A stretch of 64,000 nucleotides of DNA from SMWC01 sp963581225 (GTDB lineage Bacteria; Pseudomonadota; Gammaproteobacteria; Steroidobacterales; Rariloculaceae), in NCBI GenBank assembly GCA_963581225.1, contig CAUZMW010000001.1:7672-71671 (forward strand), read 5' to 3'. Shown one piece after another: positions 9,862 through 18,095 of the stretch (positions are counted from its first letter, which is position 1; every line of letters begins with the position of its first letter). The notes beneath the pieces are model-generated. The model saw only the letters and a program-made list of their open reading frames with translations. It searched no databases and had not been told where the DNA came from. The position numbers were made by a program, and so were the translations under genes.

Positions 9862-10029
9862 CCGCCTTCGGACGAGGATTCACGGGCCACGCACCAGACG
9901 AACGGCCCCTTGCTCCGATAAGACGACGGCTGTAGTCTTTTTCGGCTGCTCAAACTAGAAGACTAATTGGTCAATCAACGAAGTTGCAGCGTAACCTTCG
10001 AATAACGCCGTATCGCGGCTCAAGGGGGA

Positions 10030-11016
10030 ATGATGTACCGACGAGAGTTTCTTAGAGACGCGAGCCTGGCGGGGCTCGCGCTGGGTGCGGGCAGCTTATC
10101 GGCCCAGACGATGGTTAACCACGCCGGTCGCATCGACGTCCATCATCACTACTTGCCGCCATTTCTCGACGGCCCAACCTGGCCCTGGTCGATCGACTAC
10201 GCACTCGATGCCATGGACAGGAATAACGTTGCGACGTCGATTCTCTCAGGCACGACGTTTCCCGAGCCGCTGAACGACGGCACGCCGGAAGCTCGCGCAC
10301 TCGCACGCCACGCCAACGACTTTATCGCGGAGGCCACCGAGCCTCATCCGGGGCGGCTCGGCTACTTCGCCGCCATACCGCTGGCCGACACCGAAGGGAG
10401 TCTGCGCGAAATCGAGTACGCGTTCGATACGCTCAACGCGGATGGCGTGACGATGAACAGCAGCGCTGGAAGAATGTGGCCCGGCGATCCGGCGCAGATG
10501 CCAATCTTCGAGGAGCTCAATCGCCGCAAGACCTCGGTTTTTATACATCCAAACACGACACCGTTTTGCTGCATGAACCCGCCGGGCGTGCCGAACAACG
10601 TCGCCGAGTTCGATAACGACGTCCTGCGTGCCGTGCTGAGCCTGCTCTGGAACGGCGTGCTGACGAATTATCCCGACATCAACTTCATCGTCGCTCATAC
10701 CGGCGGCACCGTGCCGGCGCTGGCCGGCCGGATTCAGGATCGCGTACCTGAAGATCGCGCCGATCTCTATCCCTATGGCGCGCTCGACAAGCTGCGGCGG
10801 CTCTATTTCGAGATTGGCCATGCGAGCTTTCCCTGGGTCGTCGCGGCTGCATTGGAGTTCGCGGGTCCGACGCAGTTACTATTCGGCACCGATTTTCCGG
10901 TAGAACCTTTTGCGACTACGACCCGCCATATACCGTCGTTAGGACTTTCCCCCGATATCTTGCATGCGCTCGACCGCGGCAATGCCGAGCGCATCTTCCC
11001 CAGATACAGGACCTGA
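10030..11016 (+). CDS. Tat-exported amidohydrolase (ACMSD/LigJ-like fold)
   Basis: 328 aa metal-dependent amidohydrolase of the family that includes aminocarboxymuconate-semialdehyde decarboxylase and 4-oxalomesaconate hydratase. Metal and catalytic sites can be seen: HHH near the N-terminus (IDVHHHYLPP), FIHPNT, VAHTGG and FGTDFP. The N-terminus is a twin-arginine signal (YRREFLRDASLAGLALGAG), so the enzyme should work folded in the periplasm, unlike its characterised relatives. GGGGGA precedes the tandem ATGs at 10030/10033. Whether it decarboxylates, hydrates or hydrolyses cannot be settled from sequence. A tiny gene follows 4 bp after its stop. Confidence 0.88.
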   Translation: MMYRREFLRDASLAGLALGAGSLSAQTMVNHAGRIDVHHHYLPPFLDGPTWPWSIDYALDAMDRNNVATSILSGTTFPEPLNDGTPEARALARHANDFIAEATEPHPGRLGYFAAIPLADTEGSLREIEYAFDTLNADGVTMNSSAGRMWPGDPAQMPIFEELNRRKTSVFIHPNTTPFCCMNPPGVPNNVAEFDNDVLRAVLSLLWNGVLTNYPDINFIVAHTGGTVPALAGRIQDRVPEDRADLYPYGALDKLRRLYFEIGHASFPWVVAAALEFAGPTQLLFGTDFPVEPFATTTRHIPSLGLSPDILHALDRGNAERIFPRYRT

Positions 11017-11020
11017 GCGT

Positions 11021-11188
11021 ATGACGACCAGTAGCAACCTCGCACACTCCGTCACGCGACTCGCACTCCTCGGCACGTTGGACGGCACGCTAACGGCCGA
11101 AGATATCGAAAAATATGAGCGCCACGCGAGCGAAAACTTAACACCGGACTGCGCGCATTGGCTCGCGATGGGCGAGAGGCGCGACTAA
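11021..11188 (+). CDS. Small protein, 55 aa, unknown
   Basis: Begins 4 bp after the amidohydrolase stop with ATG and ends in TAA just before a REP hairpin. The sequence is mostly helical and charged (LDGTLTAEDIEKYERHASEN), with single His and Cys residues near PDCAHWLAMG. No family recognised and no signal peptide. The close spacing suggests co-translation with the amidohydrolase, but an open frame this short could be chance. Confidence 0.4.
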   Translation: MTTSSNLAHSVTRLALLGTLDGTLTAEDIEKYERHASENLTPDCAHWLAMGERRD

Positions 11189-11190
11189 GA

Positions 11191-11261
11191 GATCGCGGCC
11201 AGGGGGCCGATCCTACAGGGTCTTGCGCAGACGTTGTAGGAGCGGCCCCCTGGCCGCGATC
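11191..11261. repeat. REP pair forming a long hairpin
   Basis: Two head-to-head REP units. Arm 1 at 11191-11217 (GATCGCGGCCAGGGGGCCGA...) and arm 2 at 11235-11261 are reverse complements over 27 nt with one mismatch, separated by 17 nt. The pair lies between a plus-strand gene and the 3' end of a minus-strand gene, so it could end transcription from both sides (inference). Confidence 0.9.
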
Positions 11262-11269
11262 ATCGGCAA

Positions 11270-12298
11270 CTATTCGATCGGCGTCACGAGCGTACCGATC
11301 CCCTCGACCTCTATCTCGACTGTATCGCCCGGCCTCAAAAACACCTGCGGCGTACGCCCGTTACCGACGCCCGACGGCGTGCCGGTCGCGATGACATCTC
11401 CGGGCCAAAGCGTCATCGTCCTGGTCGCGAAGCGCAACACGCGTTCGACGTCGTGAATCAGGTATGACGTGTCGGAGTCTTGCATGATCTCGCCGTTAAC
11501 TCGCGTCGTTACCCGGACGTTGCCGTAGTTCGGCATGAATTCGAGCGGCACGATGTAGGGTCCCATCGGCGCGGAGTCGTCCATGCTCTTGCCTGCGTAC
11601 CAGTCGCGCGCATAACGGCCGTCTATCGGTATCTGCGCCGCACGGTCACTGATGTCATACAGAATCGTGAATCCGAACACATAGTCCATCGCGTTCTCGA
11701 GTGTCAGACCTTTTGCCTCGCGGCCGATCACGATGGAGAACTCGCCTTCCCAGTCAACGGTGTCGCGTCCCGGTGGAATCACGTAAGGCTGCCCGGGATC
11801 GATGATCGCCGAACGCGGCGATTTCGCGAACAGGAACGGGTCGTCTTCGTCCGGATCGATATCCGACGAGCCGCCCATTTCCTCCGCGTGCGCTCGATAG
11901 TTCTGTCCGGCCGCGAGTAGATTCCATGGGTATTTGATCGGCGCCTTGATCGAGACATCATCCGGCTCGTAACCGAAACTGAGGTCCGCTGCGCGACCCG
12001 ACAAGTAGTTGGCGATCTGGAACAGCCTGGGCTTCGTCGTAGCCGACTGCTCGATTAACGCCTTCATGTCGGTCGGCAGACCGACCGATGGAACACCGGC
12101 CTCCGCCACGAGATAGGCGTTGGCCTGCTGTATATCGAAGAGCCGATCGTCGATCAGGATGCCGACGCGTTCCGGGCCGGCGGTCGCGAATGTCGCCAGT
12201 TTGAAGCTAGCGTCGGGGGCAGCGGAGACCTGGGCCTGGGAAGCAGTCGCCATCAGGCTCAGTACGGTTAACAGACTCGCCACGAATTGGGTGTTCAT
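11270..12298 (-). CDS. Exported fumarylacetoacetate hydrolase-family protein
   Basis: 342 aa. Residues 1-22 form a Sec-type signal peptide (MNTQFVASLLTVLSLMATASQA). The rest is an FAH-fold domain with the metal ligands in VDWEGEFSIVIG (Glu-x-Glu) and later ILYDISDR (Asp), and the usual GDVIATGTPSGVG loop near the C-terminus. Family members are hydrolases, decarboxylases or isomerases of beta-diketo acids and are normally cytosolic, so the export signal is unusual. The gene lies between two REP hairpins and faces away from the aldo/keto reductase gene. The exact substrate is not predictable. Confidence 0.9.
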   Translation of the reverse strand: MNTQFVASLLTVLSLMATASQAQVSAAPDASFKLATFATAGPERVGILIDDRLFDIQQANAYLVAEAGVPSVGLPTDMKALIEQSATTKPRLFQIANYLSGRAADLSFGYEPDDVSIKAPIKYPWNLLAAGQNYRAHAEEMGGSSDIDPDEDDPFLFAKSPRSAIIDPGQPYVIPPGRDTVDWEGEFSIVIGREAKGLTLENAMDYVFGFTILYDISDRAAQIPIDGRYARDWYAGKSMDDSAPMGPYIVPLEFMPNYGNVRVTTRVNGEIMQDSDTSYLIHDVERVLRFATRTMTLWPGDVIATGTPSGVGNGRTPQVFLRPGDTVEIEVEGIGTLVTPIE

Positions 12299-12365
12299 TA
12301 TTCTTTCCTCACAAGTTCAGCGTAGGCGCGCCATTCTAGGGTAACCCATACCGAGATTCACCGAA

Positions 12366-12438
12366 GATCGCGGCCGGACGGCCGCTCCTAAGGCGTTGCC
12401 GATGAACGAAGGGTGTGGGAGCGGCCGCCTGGCCGCGA
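12366..12438. repeat. REP pair
   Basis: Arm 1 at 12366-12390 (GATCGCGGCCGGACGGCCGC...) and arm 2 at 12414-12438 (TGTGGGAGCGGCCGCCTGGC...) are inverted relative to each other with a 23-nt spacer. The pair sits in the divergent gap between the FAH-family gene (start 12298) and the aldo/keto reductase gene (start 12485), that is, in what should be the promoter region of both. Confidence 0.85.
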
Positions 12439-12484
12439 GATGATAAACTTATGGCAAAGGCACACATCATGAGGGGGAAGAACA

Positions 12485-13408
12485 ATGACGGATTACCTGA
12501 CAATGAACCGGCGCGAAGCGCTCGCGATGCTCTCGGCCATGGGCGTTGCTGGACTCGCGCCCTCTCACGCGCTTGCTCAACAACAGATGCCGCTACGCAC
12601 AGTACCGAGCACCGGCGAGATGCTGCCGGTCGTCGGCCTCGGCTCGAGTAAGGTCGTCTCGCAGATCGTGGACAACGGCACGGAGCCCGTCGCGGCCGTG
12701 CTGCGGGCATTAGTGGCCAACGGCGGGACCGTGGTCGACTCCTGGCCGCGCAACCCTGCGAACGACATCGGCTTCGGGGAGGTCATTAATCTGCCAGGCC
12801 TGCGCGACAGCCTCTTCGTCACGACCAAGATCGACCAGGTCGGCAAAGAAGCCGGCATCGCTCAGTTCCGGCAGACCCAAGAACTCTATCAACGCGAAAC
12901 GATCGACCTCGTGCAGATCTTCAGCCTCACGGATCTAGAGACGCAATGGCCGAACCTCAAAGACTGGAAAGATGAAGGGAGCGCGCGCTATATCGGCGTG
13001 ACGGTGTCGAACTACGAGCGCTATGACCAACTGATCGAGTTTCTCGGCCGCGAAACACCGGATTTCGTACAGATGAATTATTCGATCACGGAGCGGCGTG
13101 CCGAAGAACGCTTGTTGCCGATGGCCGCCGATATGGGGCTCGCGGTGCTCCTCAATCGGCCGTTCATGAACGGCGCCTACTTCGGCCGGCTGGAAGGCCG
13201 GACGCTTCCCGAATGGGCCGCCGAGTTCGATTGCACGAGCTGGGCGCAGTTCTCTTTGAAATATATTCTCGCGCACCCAACGATCACCACCGTGTTTACG
13301 GAAACGAGCAACCCGACGCACATGGAAGAGAACGCACAGGCCTCGTATGGCCGCATGCCCGACGCAGCCGCCCGCGCCAGAATGAGAGCACTGATAGACG
13401 AGGTCTAA
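12485..13408 (+). CDS. Tat-exported aldo/keto reductase-like protein
   Basis: 307 aa. The N-terminus carries a twin-arginine-like signal (NRREALAMLSAMGVAGLAPS). The mature part is an aldo/keto reductase barrel: MLPVVGLGSSKV, TTKIDQ, IDLVQIFSLTD, YIGVTVSNYERY and VQMNYSITER. The usual catalytic Tyr is not obvious in its normal Asp-Tyr setting (VVDSWPRNPAND), so the enzyme may be altered or inactive. AGGGGGAAG lies 5-13 bp before the chosen ATG; a second ATG at 12503 would give a shorter leader. An NADPH-dependent fold behind a Tat signal is odd unless the cofactor is carried along folded. Confidence 0.82.
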   Translation: MTDYLTMNRREALAMLSAMGVAGLAPSHALAQQQMPLRTVPSTGEMLPVVGLGSSKVVSQIVDNGTEPVAAVLRALVANGGTVVDSWPRNPANDIGFGEVINLPGLRDSLFVTTKIDQVGKEAGIAQFRQTQELYQRETIDLVQIFSLTDLETQWPNLKDWKDEGSARYIGVTVSNYERYDQLIEFLGRETPDFVQMNYSITERRAEERLLPMAADMGLAVLLNRPFMNGAYFGRLEGRTLPEWAAEFDCTSWAQFSLKYILAHPTITTVFTETSNPTHMEENAQASYGRMPDAAARARMRALIDEV

Positions 13409-13501
13409 CTTCTACGCATAACAGTAAAGCGCTGGTTTCTGCGGCGATTACAACTGTACCCCGGAGAAATCCAATCGCTAGAGCCAGGACGTGGCAGCGT
13501 C

Positions 13502-14092
13502 TTACGGTGCCAGCAACGGAATGCTCTCAACAGCCGGTGGTTGCGGCCGCACCTGCAGGAACGCATGAATATCAGCGAGATCCTGATCCGACATCACCAG
13601 TTCAGTGTACGGTGGCATGCTGCCGCTCGGATTGCGCACATACCAAGTAAAACGAGCGAGCGTCAGCGGATCGGGGCCGACTCGCGGCCCCTGCGCCCCT
13701 CCCTGCCCCTCGTTCGCATGACATTGGTAGCAGCCCGTTTGCCGGTACAGCATGGCACCCGTCGCCACACGCCCAGGCGGCTCAGCCGCACCGGACACGG
13801 GCGCAAGGTAAGCATGCATGTCCGTCAGCCGCTCATCTAAGACAGTCTCTGCGGTGTAGGCCGGCATGGTGCCCGTCGGGCGCCGAACGTAATCGATGAA
13901 CTCGGCGAGCGAGAGCCCGCCCGTGGCAATGTTCGGTCCGAGTGCGGTACCGCGGCCCTCGTCACCGTGGCAGACCCCGCAACCCAACGCGGTATAGACG
14001 TCGCCGGCGTCCTGGGCGACGGCATCCGAGGACGCGATCAGGGCGAGAGCAGCCATCCTGAAGGCTGCTGCACGCAGAGTCAGCGTAGTCAT
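13502..14092 (-). CDS. Diheme c-type cytochrome
   Basis: Periplasmic electron carrier of 196 aa with a signal peptide (about residues 1-27) and two cytochrome c domains in tandem. Heme motifs are CGVCH at 38-42 and CYQCH at 121-125; likely distal Met ligands are in GTMPAY and GSMPPY. The open frame extends further upstream, but ATG 14092 is preceded by GAGGTGGCGAAG and gives a proper signal peptide. It starts 10 bp after the stop of the ThDP enzyme gene on the same strand, so it probably accepts electrons produced in that pathway. Confidence 0.9.
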   Translation of the reverse strand: MTTLTLRAAAFRMAALALIASSDAVAQDAGDVYTALGCGVCHGDEGRGTALGPNIATGGLSLAEFIDYVRRPTGTMPAYTAETVLDERLTDMHAYLAPVSGAAEPPGRVATGAMLYRQTGCYQCHANEGQGGAQGPRVGPDPLTLARFTWYVRNPSGSMPPYTELVMSDQDLADIHAFLQVRPQPPAVESIPLLAP

Positions 14093-14102
14093 CTTCGCCA
14101 CC

Positions 14103-16088
14103 TCAACGTACCTGTGTGACGACATCGACGAGTGCCGGCTCGCCACGCTTGACGACTTCGATCGCGCGACGCAACGCCGGACCGAGATCTGCCGGATTGT
14201 CGATCGGACCTTCAGTATATACACCCAGGCCTTCGACCATCTTGGCGTAATCGATATTCGGATCGGTAAGTTGGCTGCCGATCTCGCCGCGATCGATGCC
14301 ACGGTTGCGAGCGTTGCACATGCGCTGAACGTGCATGACTTCCATGTGGTAGGCGCGGTTGTTATTCATGACGCTTAACAACGGGATGCGGTGATGCGCC
14401 GCGGTCCAGAGCACACCGGGTGCGTACATGAGGTCGCCGTCAGTCTGAATCGCCACGGAAAAGCGGCCGTGTTTACGATTGGCGAGCGCGCCGCCAACCG
14501 AGGCTGGGGCACCGTAGCCGATACCGCCGCCTCCCGCGTGCCCGAGCCACTGATAGGACTTGTCGAAGTCCCAGAGCCGCCGCGGCCAGCCGCCGCCATC
14601 GCTATAGTAGCTAGACACGAGTGACCAGTCCTCGTCCTTGATCTGCGCCCAGAGTTCCGCGCAGAGTCGCGCCGTGCTGACGGGGCTCGCATCCCAGCCG
14701 TAACTCGCGGCCTTGCGCGACTCCTCGTCCGCGACACGACTCGCCGCCGCGAGCCGCTCGCCGCGCTCCTCGAACGCACGTCGGCGCGCCCTGGTCGTGA
14801 GGCGGTTTACGGCCTCGATCAGCGATGGCAACGTGGCCTCGCCGTCCGCGGCGATCGCGAGATCGACCTCCTGCATGCGGCGGAAATCCTGGTAGTTCGA
14901 ACGGATATAGAGATCGCCCGTGGTGATGGAAATGAGCTTCGCGTCGGACTTCGCAATCCGGCTGATAGAACGGTGCACCTGATCCCGGAGCACATTGACC
15001 GTTGACCAGAAATCCATGACTTCTAACCCTAAGATCACATCGGCCTGGGGAATGACCACGCGATTCATCGGCGGTGGACCGTTCGAATAGAGGTGAGTCT
15101 GATTCAGCGGATGACGCGTGGGGAAATTGAGGCGACTACCCCGGTCGATCACGGCCGCCTGCAAAGTCTCGGCAAGCTCCACGAGCAAGGTCATTCCCCG
15201 CGGCGTGCGCGCGAGACGATCGGCCACCAGTACCGGATACTCGGCATCGACGAGCATGCGCGCCGTTTCTTCGACCGCGCCAGACTCGCCCTGAGGCGGC
15301 ACGGGAATCGTGAGCCGGGGAATGTGCAGCCCCGCATCGCGTGCGATAGGCCCTTCCTGTAGATGACCGTCGAGTACGAGCACCACCGGCGCCATCGGCG
15401 GCGTCATCGCTACCTTGTAGGCGCGAACCGCCGACTCGGCGAAATGCCCGAGCGACCGCGGCGTATCGTCCCACTTGGTGTAGTCGCGAACCATGTCGGC
15501 CGCATCCTGCACGCCGTGATACCACTCCGCGGACCTGCGCAGTGCGGCATCGCTGTGATTGCCGAGGATTACGTACACCGGCACGCGGTCGCACCAGGCG
15601 TTGTAGATCGCCATGGCGGCGTGTTGTAGGCCGACCGTGCCGTGCGCCATGATCGCAAGCGGTTTTCCTTCCGCCTTGAAGTAGCCGTGAGCCATGGCGA
15701 CTGACGATTCCTCGTGGCAGCAGGTGATGAGTTCGGGACACTCGTTTCCGCCGTAGTTGATGATCGACTCATGGAGGCCGCGAAAACTCGAGCCCGGATT
15801 CGCACAGATGTAATCAAAATCCAGCGACTTGATCACGTCGACCATGAAATCGGAGCCGCTGCGCTCATCGGCACCGATCACCTGCACGCTTGCCGGTGAC
15901 ATCGCCTCGGCCTCGGCCGTCATGATCGGTGTGGTAATGGATTGCTCCGCCGCCTCGGCACCGGCCTGAGCTTGCGCGTCGCTAACCCTCGCCGGTCCGA
16001 TCAATGCAGCTGCGCCCGCAAGGGTTCCCTGCTTGAGGAATTGCCGGCGTTCGACGGACGCCTCGTTCGAATCACGGGACTGGTTCAT
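14103..16088 (-). CDS. Tat-exported thiamine-diphosphate enzyme
   Basis: 661 aa protein of the acetolactate synthase/benzoylformate decarboxylase superfamily. Residues 14-19 are RRQFLK followed by a hydrophobic stretch, a clear twin-arginine signal. The catalytic-type Glu lies in CHEESS (Glu126). The ThDP-Mg site is TDGDLMYAPG (Asp552) with NNN at 575-577, in the usual spacing; the third residue of the GDG motif is Leu here. A central FAD/DHS-like domain lies between them. ThDP enzymes are rarely exported. It forms an operon with the diheme cytochrome gene 10 bp downstream and diverges from a SoxC-like sulfite dehydrogenase gene. A sulfoacetaldehyde acetyltransferase-like, decarboxylase or ligase activity are all possible; I cannot choose. 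Confidence 0.88.
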   Translation of the reverse strand: MNQSRDSNEASVERRQFLKQGTLAGAAALIGPARVSDAQAQAGAEAAEQSITTPIMTAEAEAMSPASVQVIGADERSGSDFMVDVIKSLDFDYICANPGSSFRGLHESIINYGGNECPELITCCHEESSVAMAHGYFKAEGKPLAIMAHGTVGLQHAAMAIYNAWCDRVPVYVILGNHSDAALRRSAEWYHGVQDAADMVRDYTKWDDTPRSLGHFAESAVRAYKVAMTPPMAPVVLVLDGHLQEGPIARDAGLHIPRLTIPVPPQGESGAVEETARMLVDAEYPVLVADRLARTPRGMTLLVELAETLQAAVIDRGSRLNFPTRHPLNQTHLYSNGPPPMNRVVIPQADVILGLEVMDFWSTVNVLRDQVHRSISRIAKSDAKLISITTGDLYIRSNYQDFRRMQEVDLAIAADGEATLPSLIEAVNRLTTRARRRAFEERGERLAAASRVADEESRKAASYGWDASPVSTARLCAELWAQIKDEDWSLVSSYYSDGGGWPRRLWDFDKSYQWLGHAGGGGIGYGAPASVGGALANRKHGRFSVAIQTDGDLMYAPGVLWTAAHHRIPLLSVMNNNRAYHMEVMHVQRMCNARNRGIDRGEIGSQLTDPNIDYAKMVEGLGVYTEGPIDNPADLGPALRRAIEVVKRGEPALVDVVTQVR

Positions 16089-16243
16089 GATGAGCGCTCC
16101 TATCTATAGTTTGCGGAGACGTCTTTCTGTCGCGCCCCCGCCGCGGTTCGCTCCGATTCTAACAACTAGCCGCGAGAAGGTAATCGGCTGCCGGATCCTG
16201 TGGTACCGTAGCGGAAGCGCGCGAGTGAGAGGGAGAGGATACC

Positions 16244-17560
16244 GTGTTAGATAAACACGCGACACAGAATTGGGAAGACATGGAACCGTCGGCGGCGAAC
16301 GGGTTGTTCGACCGTCGTGCTTTTTTCAAAGGTGGCGCGACCTTCGCCGCCACCATGGCAGGTTACACGCTAAGCGATTCCGCGGGCGCCCAGCAGCTGA
16401 TCGACGACCCCTGGAGCGCCGCACCGGGCACGCCGACCGGCCCCTACGAGTCACCGTCCCGGTTCGAGAGCGGCGTCGTGCGCACGATGACCAATCCCAA
16501 CGGTGAGCCGCGGGGCCAGCAGTCACGTACGCCGCATCACCTGCTCGACGGCTCGTTCACACCAAACGGCCTGCACATGGTCATCTCGCGTTCCGGCGCG
16601 CCCGACATCGACCCGGAACAGCACCGCCTCGTCATCCACGGCTTGGCGCGGCAGCCGCTGACGTTCACGCTCGACGCGCTCGCACGCTACCCCATGGTGT
16701 CGCGTATGGCGTTCGTTGAATGCGGCGGTAACAGCGCGCCGCTGTGGTCGCCGGAACCGCTCGACGTGGGCGTGCAGCAGCTCCATGGGCTCGTCTCCTG
16801 TGCTGAGTGGACCGGCGTCATGCTCTCCACGCTGCTCGAGGAGACCGGCATTGACCCGAGCGCGAAGTGGCTCATCGCCGAAGGCTCGGACGCACTGACA
16901 CCGCACCGCAGCGTACCGATCGCCAAGGCGCTGGACGATGCCATGATTGCTCTCTACCAGAACGGCGAACGCATCATGCCGGGCAACGGTTACCCGATGC
17001 GCCTTCTGCTGCCGGGCTGGGAAGGCAACATGCAGGTCAAATGGCTGCGTCGTATCGAGCTTGTGGATCAGCCGGCCATGAGCATCTACGAGGCGCGAAC
17101 CTACACGCAGCTTCTGCCTGGCGGTAAAGCCTACCGTTTCCACTTTCTCCAAGAAGTGAAATCGTTCATCACCCGCCCCTCACCTGGTGTGGGTCTAAAC
17201 GAACCGGGCTTCTATGAGATCTCGGGTGTTGCCTATTCCGCCACCGGACGGATCTCGAAGGTCATGGTCTCGGCCGACGGCGGTCAGACTTGGGCGGAGG
17301 CCGCACTGGATGGGCCCGTGCTACCGAAGGCGTTCACCCGCTTCCGGGCGCCGTGGCGCTGGGACGGTGGTCCCGCCGTACTGCAGAGCCGCGCATGGGA
17401 CGAGTCCGGCAACTTCCAACCAACCCGAGAGCAAATCGTCGCCGTCCGCGGCGAGGCGACACGCGTACCGAACCCGAATGCGTTCCCGAACCAGCACTAC
17501 AACGGACCGACGAGCTGGGCCGTCGACACCGACGGCGAGGTGAAACATGTTTACGCGTAA
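16244..17560 (+). CDS. soxC: SoxC-like sulfite dehydrogenase, molybdopterin subunit
   Basis: 438 aa periplasmic sulfite oxidase-family protein that oxidises sulfite or sulfane sulfur through a molybdopterin cofactor. Residues 24-30 (RRAFFKG) and the following stretch form a Tat signal. The Mo-binding Cys is Cys160 in VECGGNSAPLW. The C-terminal Mo-co dimerisation domain is recognised by VMVSADGGQTW and RAWDESGNFQPTR. GTG at 16244 follows GAGGGAGAGGATACC. The gene overlaps the monoheme cytochrome gene by 14 bp, the usual SoxCD or SorAB arrangement. soxXYZAB are not in the window, so a stand-alone sulfite dehydrogenase is likelier than a full Sox complex. Confidence 0.88.
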   Translation: MLDKHATQNWEDMEPSAANGLFDRRAFFKGGATFAATMAGYTLSDSAGAQQLIDDPWSAAPGTPTGPYESPSRFESGVVRTMTNPNGEPRGQQSRTPHHLLDGSFTPNGLHMVISRSGAPDIDPEQHRLVIHGLARQPLTFTLDALARYPMVSRMAFVECGGNSAPLWSPEPLDVGVQQLHGLVSCAEWTGVMLSTLLEETGIDPSAKWLIAEGSDALTPHRSVPIAKALDDAMIALYQNGERIMPGNGYPMRLLLPGWEGNMQVKWLRRIELVDQPAMSIYEARTYTQLLPGGKAYRFHFLQEVKSFITRPSPGVGLNEPGFYEISGVAYSATGRISKVMVSADGGQTWAEAALDGPVLPKAFTRFRAPWRWDGGPAVLQSRAWDESGNFQPTREQIVAVRGEATRVPNPNAFPNQHYNGPTSWAVDTDGEVKHVYA

Positions 17561-18083
17561 GCGTCGATGCGCTGTCGCTCTCGTCGCTTTTGCGCTGAGT
17601 TCGAGTTATGCCCTAGCCCAGACGCCACATCTCGGTACGCCAATTTCCGCGGCAGACATCGCGGCATGGGATATCGACATCCTGCCCGACGGCACGGGAC
17701 TGCCACCAGGCAGCGGCACGGCAACGCAGGGCGCGCCAATCTACGCGGTTAAATGCGCGCTCTGTCATGGCGTGAACGGCGAGGGCGGCATCAGCCTTGC
17801 GCTTATCGGCGGTGAACCGCTCACGAACGGTATCGACACGGGCAAGACCATCGGCAACTTCTTGCAATACGCCACTACTATTTTCGACTACACGCGCCGG
17901 GCGATGCCGTGGCTGACGCCGCGCACACTCAGTGACGACGAAGTCTATGCACTGACGGCTCATCTGCTAGAGATCAACGACATCATCAGCGCTGACGACG
18001 TCATGAACGCCGAGACGCTGCCCGCCGTGCAGATGCCGAACCGTGACGGTTTTATCGACCGGTTCCCGGAGCTGATGCCATAG
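17547..18083 (+). CDS. Monoheme cytochrome c, partner of the sulfite dehydrogenase
   Basis: 178 aa with a signal peptide (residues 1-24) and one heme motif, CALCH (70-74). A candidate distal Met lies in RRAMPWLTP. It is similar to the N-terminal half of SoxD, but much shorter than full SoxD (about 380 aa) and lacking a second heme. The ATG lies within the last codons of the soxC-like gene, indicating translational coupling. Its expected role is to take electrons from the Mo centre to the respiratory chain. Confidence 0.88.
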   Translation: MFTRKRRCAVALVAFALSSSYALAQTPHLGTPISAADIAAWDIDILPDGTGLPPGSGTATQGAPIYAVKCALCHGVNGEGGISLALIGGEPLTNGIDTGKTIGNFLQYATTIFDYTRRAMPWLTPRTLSDDEVYALTAHLLEINDIISADDVMNAETLPAVQMPNRDGFIDRFPELMP

Positions 18084-18095
18084 CGGAGAAACCGC

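Noticed and set aside
9930..9950. Terminator after ilvA (AGAC...GTCT followed by TTTTT)
   Set aside because: The stem is only four base pairs with a 10-nt loop; too weak to list.
15136..15741. 201-codon minus-strand frame inside the ThDP enzyme gene
   Set aside because: Arg/His/Gly-rich shadow peptide in another frame of a well-supported gene.
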